The position numbers and the translations under genes were made by a program. DNA of 64,000 nt. Origin: JAFGJQ01 sp964586145 (GTDB lineage Bacteria > Planctomycetota > Phycisphaerae > UBA1845). The stretch spans positions 42,184 to 106,183 of the forward strand of contig CAZPHH010000004.1 of NCBI GenBank assembly GCA_964586145.1, given 5' to 3'. Every line of letters begins with the position of its first letter. Positions within the stretch are counted from its first letter, which is position 1. Shown piece after piece: positions 16,750 through 24,789 of the stretch. The notes under the pieces were generated by a model. The model had not been told where the DNA came from, did no database searches, and saw only the letters and a list, made by a program, of their open reading frames with translations.

Positions 16750-17762
16750 GCGACGCCGCCTTCCCGCTGCTTGGCGCGACGGGTCTTTCCGTTCGCTACG
16801 GTCCGTCCGGCGGGCGGGGCGGCGTGACGGCTGTCAACGGTGTGACGTTTGACCTTTCCCGGGCGACCACATTGGGATTGGTCGGCGAGAGCGGCTGCGG
16901 CAAGACGACGCTGGCCCGGGCGGTGCTTCGCCTGGTGCCTCTGTCCAGTGGGCGGGTGGTCTTTGACGGGTTGGACCTGTCTCGCCTGGCCCGTTCTCAT
17001 CTGCGACGGTTGCGACGCCGGATGCAGATCGTGTTCCAGGATTCGCTGGGCAGTCTGAACCCGCGTCTGACCATCGAAGAAGCGGTGGGGGAGGGGCTGC
17101 GGATTCACCGCTTGCGGCGCGGTCCCGCCGTTCGGGATCGCGTGGCGGAGATGCTGGGTCGGGTGGGCCTGCAAACCGCGGACCTGGGCCGATACCCGCA
17201 CGAACTGTCCGGCGGGCAGCGGCAGCGCGTGGCGATCGCCCGCGCGCTGGCGGTGGGGCCGGAACTGCTGGTCTGCGACGAGCCGGTCAGCGCCCTGGAC
17301 GTATCCGCGCAGGCGCAGATCCTGTCACTGCTGATCGCCCTGAAGCGTGATTTCGGGCTGACCTATCTGTTCATCTCGCACAACCTCGCCGTTGTGAATT
17401 CTGTGTGTGACACGGTGGCGGTCATGTATCTTGGGCGGTTCGTGGAGATCGGTCCGCGCGCCGCAGTGTTCGAGAATCCGCGTCATCCGTACACGCGCAT
17501 TCTGCTGGAATCCGTTCCCGAGCCGGACCCCACACGTCGCCGCACGCAGGTGCCGATGATCGGTGAACCCCCGAGCCCGTCCAGCCCGCCTCCCGGGTGC
17601 CCCTTCCACCCGCGCTGCCCGTTCGCCGTCGATGTCTGCCGGCACGACCGGCCGGACCTGAAGCCCGCGGCCGCGACACCCGCCCATCACACGGCCTGCC
17701 ACCGGTCGGACGAAGACCTCTCGCCGGCGACGTCGACGGGCGCAACCCGGATTACGGCGTAG
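16746..17762 (+). CDS. Peptide ABC transporter ATPase, DppF type
   Basis: A 338-residue second ATPase with Walker A GESGCGKTT, signature LSGGQRQR, Walker B LLVCDEPVSALD and H-loop LFISHNL. The C-terminal domain has the cysteine motif GCPFHPRCPFAVDVC. The start MSDAAF is set by a strong GGGGAGG just upstream and the ATGA overlap with the preceding ATPase; an in-frame ATG at 16719 inside that gene is unlikely. It ends the importer operon, overlapping by 11 bp the 3' end of the convergent lipoprotein gene. Confidence 0.93.
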   Translation: MSDAAFPLLGATGLSVRYGPSGGRGGVTAVNGVTFDLSRATTLGLVGESGCGKTTLARAVLRLVPLSSGRVVFDGLDLSRLARSHLRRLRRRMQIVFQDSLGSLNPRLTIEEAVGEGLRIHRLRRGPAVRDRVAEMLGRVGLQTADLGRYPHELSGGQRQRVAIARALAVGPELLVCDEPVSALDVSAQAQILSLLIALKRDFGLTYLFISHNLAVVNSVCDTVAVMYLGRFVEIGPRAAVFENPRHPYTRILLESVPEPDPTRRRTQVPMIGEPPSPSSPPPGCPFHPRCPFAVDVCRHDRPDLKPAAATPAHHTACHRSDEDLSPATSTGATRITA

Positions 17763-18762
17763 CGTTGGTGTCTTCTTCCGTTCCGTTGGTGGAGAGGTCC
17801 ACGATGTCGATGCGGACGACCTGGCCGGTGTTGGCGTTGGGCGCCGGGCCCAGCAGCGTTGCGTACAGGACCTCGTTGGGATCGTAAGCCAGGTCTGTCG
17901 GCCCGGGCAGGCCGGGGGCAAGAGCAGATTGGACGCCGTCCGGGCCGATCAGGTGAATGCTGCCGGTGAGCGGACCGTCCAGTGTGGCGTAGACGATCGC
18001 ATCATCGGACGGCCGGATCGCGATGGACGTGACGGGGCTCGTGTTTGCCGTTACGGCGCTCATCAGTACGGATACCGCCGCGGGGTTGGTGTTCAGGGCC
18101 AGAATGGCGCCGCCGCCCTGGTCCGCAAACCCCACGAGGAGCCGGCCCTGTGCGTCGAAAGCCAGGGCGGCCGGGGCGGCCGTGCGGAGCGGGTCGGCTG
18201 TGGTGTCCGCGACGAAGTCGACGGGTGGGGCGAAACCGCCCGGTGCCGCCGGGTCGGCGACGAAGATGCGGTCGCTTCCGGTGGAAGCGATGAAGAGCCG
18301 GCCGGTGGACGGCTCCAGGGCCACGTCGAAGAAATCGGACCCGCCGCGCGGGACGAGTGCGTCCGGCCCCGGCGATCCGTCCGCCGCGTGGAACGAGACG
18401 CGTTCACGGCCGAAACGCTCGCCGCCTTCACCCACGATGAGGCTTCCGTCGGCCGTTTCGGCGAGCGACAGGGGCCCGATGTCGAACGGGCTGTACGTGC
18501 CGAGTGCGAATCCGTCGATCAGGATGCTTGCGTTGCCGGCTTGGTCCAGGGTGATGACGCGCCCGGCGCCGCCTTCCGCGATCAGGAGCCGGCCGTCCCT
18601 GGCGAACAAGAGAGCCGTGGGGTTGTTCAACTCGCCGGCCACCGGCGTGACAACCGTGCGCTTGCCGGCGCCGTCCCCGCCGCCCAAGGGTCCGCACGCG
18701 CAGGCCGCCAGTAGCGGCGGCATGCTCGCGTGCAGAAGCCAATATTGCAGCGGTTTTCTCAT
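17752..18762 (-). CDS. Beta-propeller lipoprotein (ScyD/ScyE- or NHL-like)
   Basis: A 336-residue lipoprotein: signal peptide with lipobox LLAAC at about residues 17-21, a Gly-rich linker, then six or seven repeats of a beta-propeller (NPTALLFARDGRLLIAEGGAGRV, PLSLAETADGSLIVGEGG, AALAFDAQGRLLVGFADQGG, PTDLAYDPNEVLYATLLG). It resembles the ScyD/ScyE and NHL families. A short acidic C-terminal tail (LSTNGTEEDTNATP) overlaps the end of the dppF-type gene. Probably a periplasmic binding or scaffold protein; substrate unknown. Confidence 0.75.
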   Translation of the reverse strand: MRKPLQYWLLHASMPPLLAACACGPLGGGDGAGKRTVVTPVAGELNNPTALLFARDGRLLIAEGGAGRVITLDQAGNASILIDGFALGTYSPFDIGPLSLAETADGSLIVGEGGERFGRERVSFHAADGSPGPDALVPRGGSDFFDVALEPSTGRLFIASTGSDRIFVADPAAPGGFAPPVDFVADTTADPLRTAAPAALAFDAQGRLLVGFADQGGGAILALNTNPAAVSVLMSAVTANTSPVTSIAIRPSDDAIVYATLDGPLTGSIHLIGPDGVQSALAPGLPGPTDLAYDPNEVLYATLLGPAPNANTGQVVRIDIVDLSTNGTEEDTNATP

Positions 18763-18792
18763 GTTGCAGGGCGTCCGCCCCTGCCCTGCGCC

Positions 18793-19401
18793 CTAGATGT
18801 TCGCGGGCAGGCAGCGGCTGAGACAGTCGGCAATGTCCCGCAGGACGGCCAGCGGATGCCGGTCCGCGTTGACGTCCGCGATCAGCGCGGCGGGGTAGCT
18901 CTGGAGAACCGGGCTCGTCTCCTGTTCATACACGCTGATACGCTTTCGGATGACGGACTCGTCCGCGTCGTCCGGCCGGTTGGCCTTCTTCGCCCGCAGG
19001 CTCAGCCGATGCACCAGCGCGTCCACGTCGGCGATGACCAGATGGAGAATTTTCTGAATGTCGATGCAGTCCCGCAGGAGCTCTGCCTGGGCGGGGGTGC
19101 GCGGGATGCCGTCGAGCAGCAGAATGTGATAGTCCGGGCGAATCTCGCCGCGCTGCACGAGGGCCTCCACGTGCTGCTTCCAGACGCGCACGGTCAGATC
19201 GTCCGGCACGAGCAGTCCCTTGGTGGAGTACGAGAGGAACTCCTGGCCGATCGGACTCTGCTTGTCCAGCCCGCGGAAGATGTCGCCCATGGCCAGGTGA
19301 AACAGGTTCGGCATCCCGGCCAGGGTCACGCCCTGCGTGCCTTTACCGGACCCGGGGCACCCGAACAGCAACACCGCCTTGTATTTCTGGTGATCAGGCA
19401 C
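18793..19401 (-). CDS. adk: Adenylate kinase-type nucleoside monophosphate kinase
   Basis: A 202-residue P-loop kinase that would transfer phosphate between ATP and a nucleoside monophosphate. Marks: GCPGSGKGTQ (about 14-23), the NMP-binding LAMGDIFRG, DGIPRTPAQAE (in place of the usual DGFPR), and the short LID around RPDDADESVIRKRISVYEQETSPVLQSY (in parts). No zinc knuckle is in the LID. The LID arginines and ISVYEQETSPV match adenylate kinase, but the divergence leaves other NMP specificity possible. It lies between two lipoprotein genes, 66 bp after the parvulin gene. Confidence 0.8.
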   Translation of the reverse strand: MPDHQKYKAVLLFGCPGSGKGTQGVTLAGMPNLFHLAMGDIFRGLDKQSPIGQEFLSYSTKGLLVPDDLTVRVWKQHVEALVQRGEIRPDYHILLLDGIPRTPAQAELLRDCIDIQKILHLVIADVDALVHRLSLRAKKANRPDDADESVIRKRISVYEQETSPVLQSYPAALIADVNADRHPLAVLRDIADCLSRCLPANI

Positions 19402-19467
19402 GACCGATTCCTTTCGATGCGACCGGGACCGGCTGAATCGGTCCGGTCGCGGCCGGACCCCTCGCCG

Positions 19468-20622
19468 TCAGGGCCGGCCCGGCTGAGGGTTGCTCGCTCC
19501 CGTCCTGTGTCGCTGCTCCACCGCATCGCGCAGAACGGGATCGTATATGGAGATATCGGCGCCGTCATACAACTCCCTGTACAGGACTTGCATGGCCGGC
19601 GCCGTCAGACGGTCGCGCAGTCTTTGCTCCAGCTCGGGACGCAACGTCTCAAAACTCTCGGTCCGGCCCGGCAGAAGCCGCTCCCGCCGGACAATATGGT
19701 AGGCGGTTTCGATCCGGACGGCATTCGATGTTTCTCCGTCCTTCAGGGCAAAGGCGACCTCGCGGAGCAGGGCGGGAACGTCCGGATCATCCGCCGCAAA
19801 CGGCTCCAGGGTCCCGCCGTTCTGTCCGGTCGTGGCGTTCGTGCTGTACAGGCGGGCCAGGTCCCCAAACGGCACGCCGGCCTCGATCAGCCGACGGACC
19901 CGGGCAACCTGCGCCGGGTCCGCCAGTTCGATGTGGCGAATCGAGACCCGGTCAGTGGCGACTCGATCATACTCGCGGCGCAGGTGGTCCGAGGTGATCC
20001 GCAGCCCGGCCGTCACGATTTTTCGCAGGTACGCGTTCCGCTCGACGGCCAGGCGGTACTCCCGGTCGGATATGTTCCGTCGCAGGAGGATGCCGTCCAG
20101 AATCGCTCGGCCGGCCTGTGGGTCCAAGGCATCGGCGTCGGCGCCGGTGACGCTGCCGACCAGTTGGCGGATCGATCGATCGTATTCCCGGTCGATGTCC
20201 TGCTGTGACACGGAAATCCCGCGATCGGCCGCAAGGCGGCGGGCTCCCTGCAAAACGACCATCTGCTCCAGCATTCCGGGACCGTGGCCGGCGAGGAGCA
20301 GGTCCACCAGGGGGCCGCGGCGGATGGGCGCGCCGTTGACCGCGGCGATGATGTCGTCGTCGGCGGAAGCGGTTTGCGGCGCGGAGGGAGGCGCCGCCGG
20401 GACCGGCTCGGCCGGCGTGGCGGATCGAGTGGCGGGTGGTGGCTGAGCAACCGTGGGCCAGGCTTCTCCGACGCGGCGGGCGGAACCGCCGCCCGGTGTC
20501 TGGCAGCCGGGCAGAACCGCGAGCAGCGCCATGCACGCAGGCGCGCCGATGTGGCGATGCAACGTTCGGCGCCGGCTCCTGCGTACCGCGACGGCCACGG
20601 GTTTGCTGCGCGGACCTTTCAT
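19468..20622 (-). CDS. Parvulin-type peptidyl-prolyl isomerase lipoprotein
   Basis: A 384-residue protein with an Arg-rich signal and lipobox LAVLPGC (cysteine about residue 40), a Pro/Ala linker, a SurA/PrsA-like helical N-domain (about 75-215) and a parvulin domain (about 215-310: VSIRHIELADPAQVARVRRLIEAG, FGDLARLYSTNATTGQNGGTLEPF in parts). A C-terminal helix (LRPELEQRLRDRLTAPAMQVLYREL) completes the chaperone fold. Likely an envelope foldase for outer-membrane or secreted proteins. The start ATG at 20622 (MKGPRSKP) is preferred to an upstream one. Confidence 0.85.
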   Translation of the reverse strand: MKGPRSKPVAVAVRRSRRRTLHRHIGAPACMALLAVLPGCQTPGGGSARRVGEAWPTVAQPPPATRSATPAEPVPAAPPSAPQTASADDDIIAAVNGAPIRRGPLVDLLLAGHGPGMLEQMVVLQGARRLAADRGISVSQQDIDREYDRSIRQLVGSVTGADADALDPQAGRAILDGILLRRNISDREYRLAVERNAYLRKIVTAGLRITSDHLRREYDRVATDRVSIRHIELADPAQVARVRRLIEAGVPFGDLARLYSTNATTGQNGGTLEPFAADDPDVPALLREVAFALKDGETSNAVRIETAYHIVRRERLLPGRTESFETLRPELEQRLRDRLTAPAMQVLYRELYDGADISIYDPVLRDAVEQRHRTGASNPQPGRP

Positions 20623-20717
20623 TCGGCGTCTGACGGTATCCGCGGGTGTACGGTGCGTCAACGTCCGTCCGTCGCTACAATGCCCGGCCGGTGATACGGG
20701 CGACAGGGGAGGTGAAC

Positions 20718-21512
20718 GTGTCCGACGGCAGGCCGGATGATCGAGTGCGGGTGACCATTCTGGGCAGCGGCACGTCGCACGGCGTTCCCATGATCGGCTG
20801 TGACTGTCCGGTCTGCACGTCGACGGACCCGCGGGACCGGCGGACCCGGCCCGGCATCGTCGTGGAGTACGCAGACCGCGTCTTTTTGGTGGACACCAGC
20901 CCTGAACTGCGGCTTCAGTGTGTCGCGAACGGCATCCGGAGGGTGGACGCCATCCTGTTCACGCACCACCACGCCGACCACATTGCCGGGCTGGACGATC
21001 TGCGGCGGTTCAACGACCTGATGGACCGGACGTTGACGTGCTACGGCCTGCCGCACACCGTGGAGGTGATCCGCCAGTGGTTTCGGTACGCGTTTGAGCA
21101 CGATCCGGACTACCCGTCGCAGAAGCCGTCGTTGCGCCTGGAGTCGCTGGACGGCGGTCCGTTCGAGCTGTTCGGCCGGACGATTGTGCCGATTCCGCTG
21201 ATGCACGGGCCGTTGGCCGTTCTGGGGTATCGGTTCGGAAACGTGGCGTACTGCACGGACTGCAACCACATCCCTCCGGAATCGCTCGAGCGCCTGCGAG
21301 GGCTGGACGCCTTGATTTTGGACGGGTTGCGCCACAAGCCTCACCCCACGCACTTCAACCTGGCGCAGGCGGTGGAGATGGCCCGCCGGATTGGTGCGCG
21401 CCGGACCTGGTTCACGCATATCGCTCATGCCCTGAAGCACGCGGAGACGGACGCGGAGTTGCCGGCGGGCATGGCCTTGGCCTATGACGGGCTGGTTATC
21501 GGAGGTGAGTGA
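20718..21512 (+). CDS. MBL-fold metal-dependent hydrolase (PhnP-like)
   Basis: A 264-residue metallo-beta-lactamase-fold enzyme of the PhnP/phosphodiesterase type. Marks: ILGSGTSHGVPMIGCDC-PVC (early cysteine pair, typical of PhnP relatives), FLVDTSPELR, THHHADHIAGLDD (the HxHxDH metal site), later histidines in PLMHGPLAVLGYR and WFTHIAHAL. The GTG at 20718 has GGGGAGG 5 nt upstream; this start leaves a proper N-terminus. Substrate is likely a cyclic phosphate or similar ester. It begins 95 bp from the divergent parvulin gene and is followed by the Tad leader region. Confidence 0.88.
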   Translation: MSDGRPDDRVRVTILGSGTSHGVPMIGCDCPVCTSTDPRDRRTRPGIVVEYADRVFLVDTSPELRLQCVANGIRRVDAILFTHHHADHIAGLDDLRRFNDLMDRTLTCYGLPHTVEVIRQWFRYAFEHDPDYPSQKPSLRLESLDGGPFELFGRTIVPIPLMHGPLAVLGYRFGNVAYCTDCNHIPPESLERLRGLDALILDGLRHKPHPTHFNLAQAVEMARRIGARRTWFTHIAHALKHAETDAELPAGMALAYDGLVIGGE

Positions 21513-21939
21513 GGGGAGGACCGGAAGGGGGTTCGCGAGGCGGACGCTGTTTCGGGTTCGCTTCCGCCGCCGGCAGCTCCGCCATTCGGACGGCGCCGGA
21601 ATTTCCGGCGCGCGTCGGGTCCGCGGATATCCCGGATCCCGGCCGGGCATCGGGCCTTTGTTCCGTTACGCGGACTTCGGCGGTGAAATCTACTGCAAAA
21701 GGCGTACGCGCGATTTGCCTTTCGGCGATCTGAAACATACATCGTATCCGGATCGGCAACAGTAGGAGTCGATCCGGTACGCCGACCAGGGAAGGGACCG
21801 GCGTGTGACTCGAGCCCTGTGGAGGTGCGAGTGAATGCAGACAGGTGCCGGCGCAAGGGAGTGGCGCGGGTACGTTTCGTTTCACCAGCGGGTCGCGGAA
21901 CTTCGACCCGGCACTTTCCGAAGGGAAAGGAGAACCAAG
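21513..21939. other. Leader region between the MBL gene and flp
   Basis: A 427-bp gap with no convincing gene. It holds two clear inverted repeats: a near-perfect 19-bp palindrome (GCGCCGGAA T TTCCGGCGC, 21593-21611) and a 12-bp stem with one bulge (21743-21781). A long 5' leader for the pilin message is the simplest reading. A poor sigma70 -35 (TTGCCT, 21715-21720) is the only promoter-like hint I see. Confidence 0.5.
21743..21781 (+). promoter_or_regulatory. Stem-loop in the flp leader
   Basis: Left arm CGTAtCCGGATCG (21743-21755), 14-nt loop, right arm CGATCCGGTACG (21770-21781): 12 pairs with a single bulged T. The loop contains AGTAGGAG, a ribosome-site-like sequence with no start codon at the right distance. 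No U tract follows, so it is not a standard terminator. It may shape the pilin message or bind a regulator. Confidence 0.4.
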
Positions 21940-22116
21940 ATGGATCGGATTCGTGAGTTTCTGAAGTCGGAAGACGGCCCGACCGCAACGGAATACGCGG
22001 TCATGCTGGCTCTGATCATCATTGCCGCTCTGACGGCCATCACGAACCTGGGCACCAAGGTGACCGCGGTGTTCGAGAACGTCGAGAGCGAGCTGGGCAC
22101 GGCCACTGGCGTGTAA
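21940..22116 (+). CDS. flp: Flp-type major pilin
   Basis: A 58-residue Flp pilin, the structural subunit of the Tad pilus. A short charged leader (MDRIREFLKSEDG) is followed by PTATEYAVMLALIIIAALTA. Cleavage by the prepilin peptidase is expected after Gly13, leaving PTATEY with the conserved Glu at +5 and Tyr at +6 (EY), then a hydrophobic stretch and a short C-terminal part. AAGGAGAA lies just upstream of the ATG at 21940; an earlier in-frame ATG (21835) would give an uncharacteristic leader. First gene of the Tad locus and followed by a strong hairpin. Confidence 0.93.
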   Translation: MDRIREFLKSEDGPTATEYAVMLALIIIAALTAITNLGTKVTAVFENVESELGTATGV

Positions 22117-22178
22117 CCCAGTGTAGTCGTCCCGGCGCGGGCCTGCGGCTCGCGTGAGGGAATTCGTGATAGACCAGG

Positions 22179-22228
22179 CACGGGGGGATGGGCCTCGTCC
22201 GCAAGGGCGAGTGCCCATCTCCGTGTTT
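22179..22228 (+). terminator. Terminator-like hairpin after the pilin gene
   Basis: A long stem: outer CACGG/CCGTG (22179-22183, 22221-22225), a small internal loop, GATGGGC/GCCCATC (22187-22193, 22213-22219), a bulged T, and CTCGTCC/GGGCGAG (22194-22200, 22205-22211) closed by the GNRA tetraloop GCAA (22201-22204). It is followed by only TTT. It could partly terminate transcription or protect the 3' end of an abundant flp message while letting some transcription continue into the assembly genes. Confidence 0.6.
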
Positions 22229-22332
22229 GGGGCGGACCCACGGCGGCGGTCGGAAACGGGCGGATGCGGGGCCGTTTGCGGCCGCGGGTCGCCGAGACCG
22301 GGGATCACCGACGGAAAAACGGAGAAACCGTG

Positions 22333-22884
22333 ATGGACGCGTATTGGGGCGCGACGTGTGCGATTCTGGTGCCCGGCGTGTTGCTGGCTTCGTGGATCGA
22401 TTACTCGCAACGGCGGGTGCCGAACTGGTTGAACGCGTCATTGATCGTGAGTGGATTCGTCGTCCAGGGGGTGTTTCACGGCGGGGAGGGGCTGCTCAGC
22501 GGTCTGTTCGGGCTGCTGCTCGGCTTCGGCGTGCTGATTGTTCCCTGGATGATGCACGGCATGGGGGCCGGCGACGTGAAGCTGATGGCGGCCATCGGGG
22601 TCTGGTTCGGCCCATGGATGACCCTGATCGCCTTCTGTGTGGGGGCCGTCGTCGGCGGTGTGATCGCGGTGATCATGATCGTCAGTTCGGGCCGCACGCG
22701 CTGTGCGTGGGCGAACCTGGGCACGATCGTGGTGAAGATGACCAGCCGCGAGACGATGTTCGGGGAGTTCGGCTCGGCGAAGAGCTTCGGCTCGACGTCG
22801 CAGCTTCTCCCGTACGGCGTTCCGCTCACCATCGGATCGCTGATCGTCCTCGCGGGGCAGGTGTTTGGCTGGTGGGTGTTGTGA
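22333..22884 (+). CDS. cpaA: Prepilin peptidase of the Tad system
   Basis: A 183-residue inner-membrane aspartic peptidase (TadV/CpaA type) that removes the pilin leader. It has about five or six hydrophobic segments and both catalytic aspartate regions: WIDYSQRRVPN (about 19-29) and GMGAGDVKLMAAIG (about 77-90). The N-methylation domain of type IV prepilin peptidases is missing, as normal for the Tad type. The ATG at 22333 follows GGAGAAACC. Its TGA overlaps the tadE ATG (TGATG). Confidence 0.92.
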   Translation: MDAYWGATCAILVPGVLLASWIDYSQRRVPNWLNASLIVSGFVVQGVFHGGEGLLSGLFGLLLGFGVLIVPWMMHGMGAGDVKLMAAIGVWFGPWMTLIAFCVGAVVGGVIAVIMIVSSGRTRCAWANLGTIVVKMTSRETMFGEFGSAKSFGSTSQLLPYGVPLTIGSLIVLAGQVFGWWVL

Positions 22885-23315
22885 TGAACATGAGACGGAA
22901 GGGAAGGTTGCGAAAGCGGACGCGGGCCGCCGCCCTGGTGGAGTTCGCGGTAGTGGCCCCGCTTCTGCTGACACTGCTCTTCGGAATCATCGAGTACGGA
23001 TACGTATTCCTTGTCCGCCAGACCGTGGTGCATGCGGCCCGCGAAGGGTGCCGGGTGGCGGTGCTTCAGTCCACGACCGACCCGTACACGGAAGTGACGG
23101 ATCGCGTCGCGGACATCATGAGCTCCGTGGGGATTACCAACTACACGGTGACCATGACGCACGCGACCCTGGCGAACCCGGAAGAGTTGGTCCGCATCAG
23201 CGTGCCCATGTCCGAGGTCTCGCTGGTGGGATGCATCATCCCGCATTCAGCGAGTGAGGTCGTGGGCGCCGCTTCCATGCGGAAGGAAGGCGCCGCGGCT
23301 GCCTCCGGCGGTTGA
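22884..23315 (+). CDS. tadE: TadE-like minor pseudopilin
   Basis: A 143-residue protein with the TadE pattern: a basic leader (MNMRRKGRLRKRTRA) then AALVEFAVVAPLLLTLLFGIIEYGYVF, with the glutamate 5 positions into the processed N-terminus. A small C-terminal domain follows (QTVVHAAREGCRVAVLQSTT, with a second Cys near the end, GCIIPHSASEVVGAASM). Its ATG overlaps the cpaA stop, so the two are translationally coupled. Confidence 0.88.
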   Translation: MNMRRKGRLRKRTRAAALVEFAVVAPLLLTLLFGIIEYGYVFLVRQTVVHAAREGCRVAVLQSTTDPYTEVTDRVADIMSSVGITNYTVTMTHATLANPEELVRISVPMSEVSLVGCIIPHSASEVVGAASMRKEGAAAASGG

Positions 23316-23688
23316 TGCGGTTCACGCCGGCACGCATCACGGATCGAGGCGACAGGTGGAGTTGGGGCGTCCCGTGGACACCGTTTCACGGGAACGCCCC
23401 GTCTTCGGGCCGGGCCGCCGGCGGACCGGCGCCCGGACGGGTGGGTGACCGGCCGGTTATCGGGGCGGGTGCGGCGGTTATCGGATTGGCCTTCCTGCAG
23501 AACCGCATCGCCCGGGCCCGCCTCCGCGGAGATTTTGATCGTACAGTCCGACATCCCCTGAATCCAACCGATATAGATCATGCCTGCTTCGTCACGGACG
23601 GCGAACCTCTGCATTGTGGCAAGCGAAACCGGGCGGATCCCCGAACGACGGATGCGACGGGCCGCCACTGTGCCGGAATGAGGGAACC
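23316..23688. other. Structured gap inside the Tad locus
   Basis: A 373-bp gap between tadE and cpaB with no supportable gene. It carries two tandem GC hairpins (23364-23400 and 23410-23436) and, just after them, a 10-bp direct repeat CGGTTATCGG at 23454-23463 and 23475-23484, 21 bp apart. Small open frames on both strands here lack a ribosome site or family resemblance. It may hold an internal promoter with tandem operator sites, or attenuate transcription into cpaB. Confidence 0.5.
23364..23400 (+). terminator. Strong hairpin after tadE
   Basis: Left arm GGGGCGTCCCGTG (23364-23376), 10-nt loop, right arm CACGGGAACGCCCC (23387-23400): 13 pairs with one bulged A. No T run follows. A second hairpin (CCGGGCCGCCGG/CCGGCGCCCGG, 23410-23436) comes 9 nt later. 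Reading: attenuator, Rho-assisted terminator or RNA-processing barrier. Confidence 0.5.
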
Positions 23689-24789
23689 ATGAAGAGTCGA
23701 GCCATCATACCACTGATCCTGGGGCTTGTGGTGGGCTTCTTCGCCATCAAGATGAGCGTGAACGCCATTCAACGCGCCCAGGGCTCCAACGTGCCCGTCG
23801 AACTTGTGGATGCCGTTGTGGCCGGGCAGGACATCAACGCGTCGGTGCGCATCACCGCGGACATGCTGCTCGTCCGCAAGACGCCGAAGACGCCGCTGCT
23901 GCCCCCGGATTCCTTCACCGGCATCGACCCTCTCGTCGGGCGCGTGACCAGCAAGTTCGTGCCCCAGGGCATGCCGGTCACCGCCGGCATGCTGGCGGCC
24001 GAGGGTGCGCTGCCGGGCATCGAGGAGCGCATCGAGGAAGGATACCGCGCGGTCGCGGTTCAGATCGACGAGTCGACCGGCGTGGCGTACCTGCTGCGTC
24101 CCGGCTGCTTCGTCGACGTGATCGTGGTCATGGACGTGCTGAAGGCGAACCGGAAGAAGGAGACCATCAGCCGCGTCCTGCTCCAGCGCGTGCGCGTCGG
24201 GGCCGTCGGCCAGATGCTGAACCAGTCCACCGAGGAAAGCGCCAACGCCCGCGTGCGCTCGGTGACCCTGATCGTTCCGGAAACGGACGTGCCCAAGCTG
24301 CACCTGGCCCAGACCAAAGGCCGGCTGACCCTGGCCATGCGGTCCGAGCACGACGTGTTGATCACCGACAAGGCCGAGGCGCAGCAAGGCGAGCTGTTCG
24401 GTGAGAAGACGCCGGAATCGACGGACTCGTTTGTGGGCCCGCCTTCGCCGCCGCCGGTCATTGCCGCGGCCGATGAGCCGGCCGAGCCGGACTGCGAGAA
24501 CTCACCGTCCCTGTTGACGGTGATCAACGGTCCCGACGTGTTCCGCCTGCTGTACAAGGGGCCCTGCTCCATGGACCTGCTCGAGGTTCACCGCGGGCTG
24601 ACCCATGGTGATTCGGGGGCCACCTTCTCCCCGACGGCCTATGGCAAGGGGCCGGCCGACGCACGGCGGAGCGGACTGAGCGAAAACCAACGTCGTCTCC
24701 GTCGACTCGGGGCGGCCGGCCACACGCCGGACCGGATCGGCGTCGACGGTGCGGACATCGAACCCACCTACGAGGAGGTTGGCGAATAA
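23689..24789 (+). CDS. cpaB: Tad pilus assembly protein CpaB (RcpC)
   Basis: A 366-residue periplasmic protein with an N-terminal membrane helix (AIIPLILGLVVGFFAIKM), an SAF domain (about 35-115: VVAGQDINASVRITADMLLVRK, MPVTAGMLAAEG) and the RcpC family core (GYRAVAVQIDESTGVAYLLRPGCFVDVI in parts). The C-terminal 110 residues after about 255 are Pro/Glu-rich and variable. SAF domains in this family are thought to contact peptidoglycan or the secretin. The ATG at 23689 has AGGGAA upstream. Its TAA overlaps the cpaC ATG by one base. Confidence 0.92.
   Translation: MKSRAIIPLILGLVVGFFAIKMSVNAIQRAQGSNVPVELVDAVVAGQDINASVRITADMLLVRKTPKTPLLPPDSFTGIDPLVGRVTSKFVPQGMPVTAGMLAAEGALPGIEERIEEGYRAVAVQIDESTGVAYLLRPGCFVDVIVVMDVLKANRKKETISRVLLQRVRVGAVGQMLNQSTEESANARVRSVTLIVPETDVPKLHLAQTKGRLTLAMRSEHDVLITDKAEAQQGELFGEKTPESTDSFVGPPSPPPVIAAADEPAEPDCENSPSLLTVINGPDVFRLLYKGPCSMDLLEVHRGLTHGDSGATFSPTAYGKGPADARRSGLSENQRRLRRLGAAGHTPDRIGVDGADIEPTYEEVGE

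Noticed and set aside
23141..23668. Minus-strand frame in the tadE-cpaB gap (with an RFAVRDEAGMIYIGWIQGMSD-like stretch).
   Set aside because: It overlaps the end of tadE, has no ribosome site, and the sense-like part is short. A gene remnant is possible but I cannot support it.
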